A stretch of 64,000 nt of DNA from Mycolicibacterium sp. MU0053. GTDB lineage: Bacteria; Actinomycetota; Actinomycetes; Mycobacteriales; Mycobacteriaceae. Where the stretch lies: positions 1,426,001 to 1,490,000 of the forward strand of contig NZ_OY726397.1 of the NCBI RefSeq assembly GCF_963378095.1, given 5' to 3'. This document shows, piece after piece, positions 62,552 through 64,000 of this stretch. The notes beneath the pieces were generated by a model that saw only the letters and a list, made by a program, of their open reading frames with translations, did not search any database and was not told where the DNA came from. Position numbers and translations under genes: made by a program. Every line of letters starts with the position of its first letter. Position 1 is the stretch's first letter.

Positions 62552-62928
62552 CGGGCGTCGGTCTCGGCGAACACCTCGCGCGCGATGCGGAAGCTGTCGA
62601 CGGCCGCGGGCACCCCGGCGTAGACCGCGACCTGCAGGAAGACCTCGCGGATCTCGTCGCGGCTGACGCCGTTGTTCAGGGCCCCGCGTAGATGGGTGCG
62701 CAGTTCGGCCGGCCGGTTCAGGATCGCGATCATCGCGAGGTTCAGCATGCTTCGAGTCGACAGCGGCAGGCCGTCGCGACCCCACACCGCACCCCAGCAG
62801 TACTCGGTGACGAGGTCCTGCAGGGGGCCGGAGAACTCATCGGCCTCCGCAGTCGCCTTCTCGACGTAGTCGTGGCCCAGCACCGCGCGGCGGATTCGCT
62901 CACCACGGGCATAGTTGTCGTCGTCCAT
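62548..62928 (-). CDS. Carboxymuconolactone decarboxylase family protein (PcaC-like)
   Basis: 126 residues, ATG at 62928. Single CMD domain: RIRRAVLGHDYVEKATAEAD, LVTEYCWGAVWGRDGLPLST, NLAMIAILNRPAELRTHLRG and EIREVFLQVAVYAGVPAAVD. No CxxC, so it is of the PcaC rather than AhpD kind. True PcaC acts in protocatechuate breakdown, but no other genes of that pathway are nearby. It is coupled to the dehydrogenase downstream. The domain pair recurs fused at 58126-59442. Confidence 0.9.
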   Translation of the reverse strand: MDDDNYARGERIRRAVLGHDYVEKATAEADEFSGPLQDLVTEYCWGAVWGRDGLPLSTRSMLNLAMIAILNRPAELRTHLRGALNNGVSRDEIREVFLQVAVYAGVPAAVDSFRIAREVFAETDAR

Positions 62929-62981
62929 CGCCGGCTATCTCCGCACTGCCGATGCGTTCTCCAAATCGGAGAGTGTGATTT

Positions 62982-63851
62982 TCACCGCTGTGGTTCGGCG
63001 GCGTCGAGGAACAGGTCCGGGATCGGATTGTCGCCGCCGCCGTAGCGGGAGAGGTCGTCGACGCCGGCCTCGGTGAGCACGTCGGCGTCGATGAAGCATC
63101 CCGCGGTCACCTCGGCGGCCGGCCGGCGCAGGATCGCGACTGCGGCGTCGCCCATGATCTCCGGGCTGCGGGACGAGGCCGCGAGTTCGGTGCCGGCGGC
63201 CAGCGAGGTGACCGCCGCGGTGGCGATGTAGGTCTCCGGCCACAGGCAGCTGAACCCGATCGGGGATCCGGCGGCTGTGCCCTGCCGGAACTCCTCGGCC
63301 CAGCCCAACGACAGCAGCGTCATGCCGTACTTGGACAACGTGTAGGAGGGGTGCACGCCCAGCCAGTACGGGCTCATGTTCAGTGGCGGCGCGATGGTCA
63401 GCACGTGCGGGTTGGCCGATTCGCGCAGGTGCGGCACACAGGCCTTGGTCAGCAGGAATGTTCCCCGGACGTTGATGTCCATCATCAAGTCGAACTTCTT
63501 GGCGGAAAGTTCGTGGGTGGGGTCGGTGGCGATGGCGCTGGCATTGTTCACGCAGATGTCGATGCCGCCGAAGTTCTCCACGGCGGTATCCACCAACCGC
63601 TGCACATCCTCTTCCTTGCGCACGTCGCCGATGACCGGGACGGCCTTGCCGCCGGCCGCCTCGATTTCGGCCGCGGCGGTGTAGATGGTTCCGGCCAGCT
63701 TGGGGTGCGGTTCGGCGGTCTTGGCCAGCAGGACGATGTTGGCGCCTTGGCGGGCCGCGGCCACGGCGATGGCCAGCCCGATGCCGCGGCTGGCGCCGGA
63801 GACGACGAGGGTGCGGTCGCGCAGGGCGGGGGCATCGGAACGGTCGGTCAT
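62982..63851 (-). CDS. SDR-family oxidoreductase, HSDL2-like
   Basis: 289 residues, ATG at 63851 with AAGGGAG four bases upstream. Nucleotide motif SGASRGIGLAIA near residue 20, NNASAIA near 100, and the catalytic Tyr/Lys in SYTLSKYGMTL. It belongs to the hydroxysteroid-dehydrogenase-like-2 group: AEPHPKLAGTIYTAAAEIEA, and LTIAPPLNMSPYWLG at the place of the catalytic Ser. In that segment the classical Ser is replaced by the PPLN stretch, as in HSDL2 proteins. It heads the three-gene operon, 53 bases before CMD, and is divergent from the gene at 63942. The substrate is unknown. Confidence 0.9.
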   Translation of the reverse strand: MTDRSDAPALRDRTLVVSGASRGIGLAIAVAAARQGANIVLLAKTAEPHPKLAGTIYTAAAEIEAAGGKAVPVIGDVRKEEDVQRLVDTAVENFGGIDICVNNASAIATDPTHELSAKKFDLMMDINVRGTFLLTKACVPHLRESANPHVLTIAPPLNMSPYWLGVHPSYTLSKYGMTLLSLGWAEEFRQGTAAGSPIGFSCLWPETYIATAAVTSLAAGTELAASSRSPEIMGDAAVAILRRPAAEVTAGCFIDADVLTEAGVDDLSRYGGGDNPIPDLFLDAAEPQR

Positions 63852-63941
63852 GTGTCTCCCTTGGTCGTTTTCACCGTACGATATTGGCATTCTCTTTTTT
63901 TGGAAGTACGTTATCGAGACATTGTCCACGACTGGAGTGCG

Positions 63942-64000
63942 ATGGATTACACAGCTGCGACCTCATCCGGGATCCCCGTGGACCCGGTCTACGGTCCGAC
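63942..64000 (+). CDS. N-terminal fragment of a divergent gene, possibly an acyl-CoA mutase large subunit
   Basis: ATG at 63942; only 19 full codons are in the window (MDYTAATSSGIPVDPVYGP). The string SGIPVDPVYGP resembles the start of methylmalonyl-CoA mutase-type large subunits, where similar SGIPLxPVYGP segments occur. That is the only evidence. It is divergent from the SDR gene across 90 bases that include a 7-T run. If correct, it would link to the acid-degradation genes next to it. Confidence 0.35.
   Translation, partial: MDYTAATSSGIPVDPVYGP

Overview
The window is high-GC actinobacterial DNA, almost certainly from a Mycolicibacterium/Mycobacterium chromosome. The evidence is a complete mce lipid-import operon, an MspA-family porin, NucS, GlgE/GlgB/GlgP, mycobacterial six-helix adenylate cyclases, DUF3817 proteins, and a central block (about 25.4-54.6 kb) that follows the M. 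tuberculosis gene order Rv1320c-Rv1343c as I remember it. No insertion sequence, phage gene, CRISPR array or rRNA was seen. There is one tRNA, tRNA-Leu(UAG).

Left accessory region (1-24.1 kb). It starts with an acyl-CoA dehydrogenase fragment and a TetR regulator. About 1 kb follows that is poor in genes; it holds a perfect palindrome and a possible 40-codon gene. Next comes a tightly coupled yrbEAB-mceABCDEF operon that ends directly at a second, convergent TetR gene with no mce-associated (mam) genes. Beyond it lie an SMP-30/gluconolactonase gene broken by an apparent one-base deletion, a luciferase-like oxidoreductase and an acyl-CoA synthetase. Facing them is a seven-gene minus-strand operon: P450, SnoaL/NTF2-like protein, acyl-CoA synthetase, APH-type kinase, SDR, ACAD10/11-like acyl-CoA dehydrogenase, enoyl-CoA hydratase. 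A divergent AraC regulator shares its promoter region. Together this reads as a lipid uptake, hydroxylation, activation and beta-oxidation locus. The kinase plus ACAD11-like pair suggests handling of 4-hydroxyacyl-CoA intermediates through phosphorylation. This is the strongest candidate for an undescribed pathway in the window.

Central conserved region (24.1-54.7 kb). It contains glutaminase-STAS, adenylate cyclase, nucS and its partner gene, a 57-bp tandem repeat, methylmalonyl-CoA epimerase, fadA4, a DUF3817 protein, a CnoX-like thioredoxin/TPR protein, glgB-glgE divergent from glgP, dinG-pncB, clpS, a DUF2017 protein, a P1-family peptidase, a rhomboid protease, murI, a metallo-beta-lactamase-fold cAMP phosphodiesterase, rph, rdgB, a second DUF3817 gene, lprD and tRNA-Leu. 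Relative to M. tuberculosis, the mec-cysO-cysM segment is absent between the P1 peptidase and rhomboid genes. Two insertions are present: a Vgb-like propeller, an MspA-like porin and a zinc metallopeptidase between glgP and dinG, and an acyltransferase plus an MFS exporter between rdgB and the DUF3817 gene.

Right accessory region (54.7-64 kb). It contains a large membrane protein with an embedded degenerate kinase domain, a TetR gene divergent from a fused beta-hydroxyacid dehydrogenase/carboxymuconolactone decarboxylase gene, a second adenylate cyclase, another TetR gene, and an SDR, CMD and beta-hydroxyacid dehydrogenase operon. The last operon carries, as separate genes, the same two domains found fused 3 kb away. 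The window ends in the first codons of a divergent gene.

Product and family names come from reading translated sequence. No database search was run.
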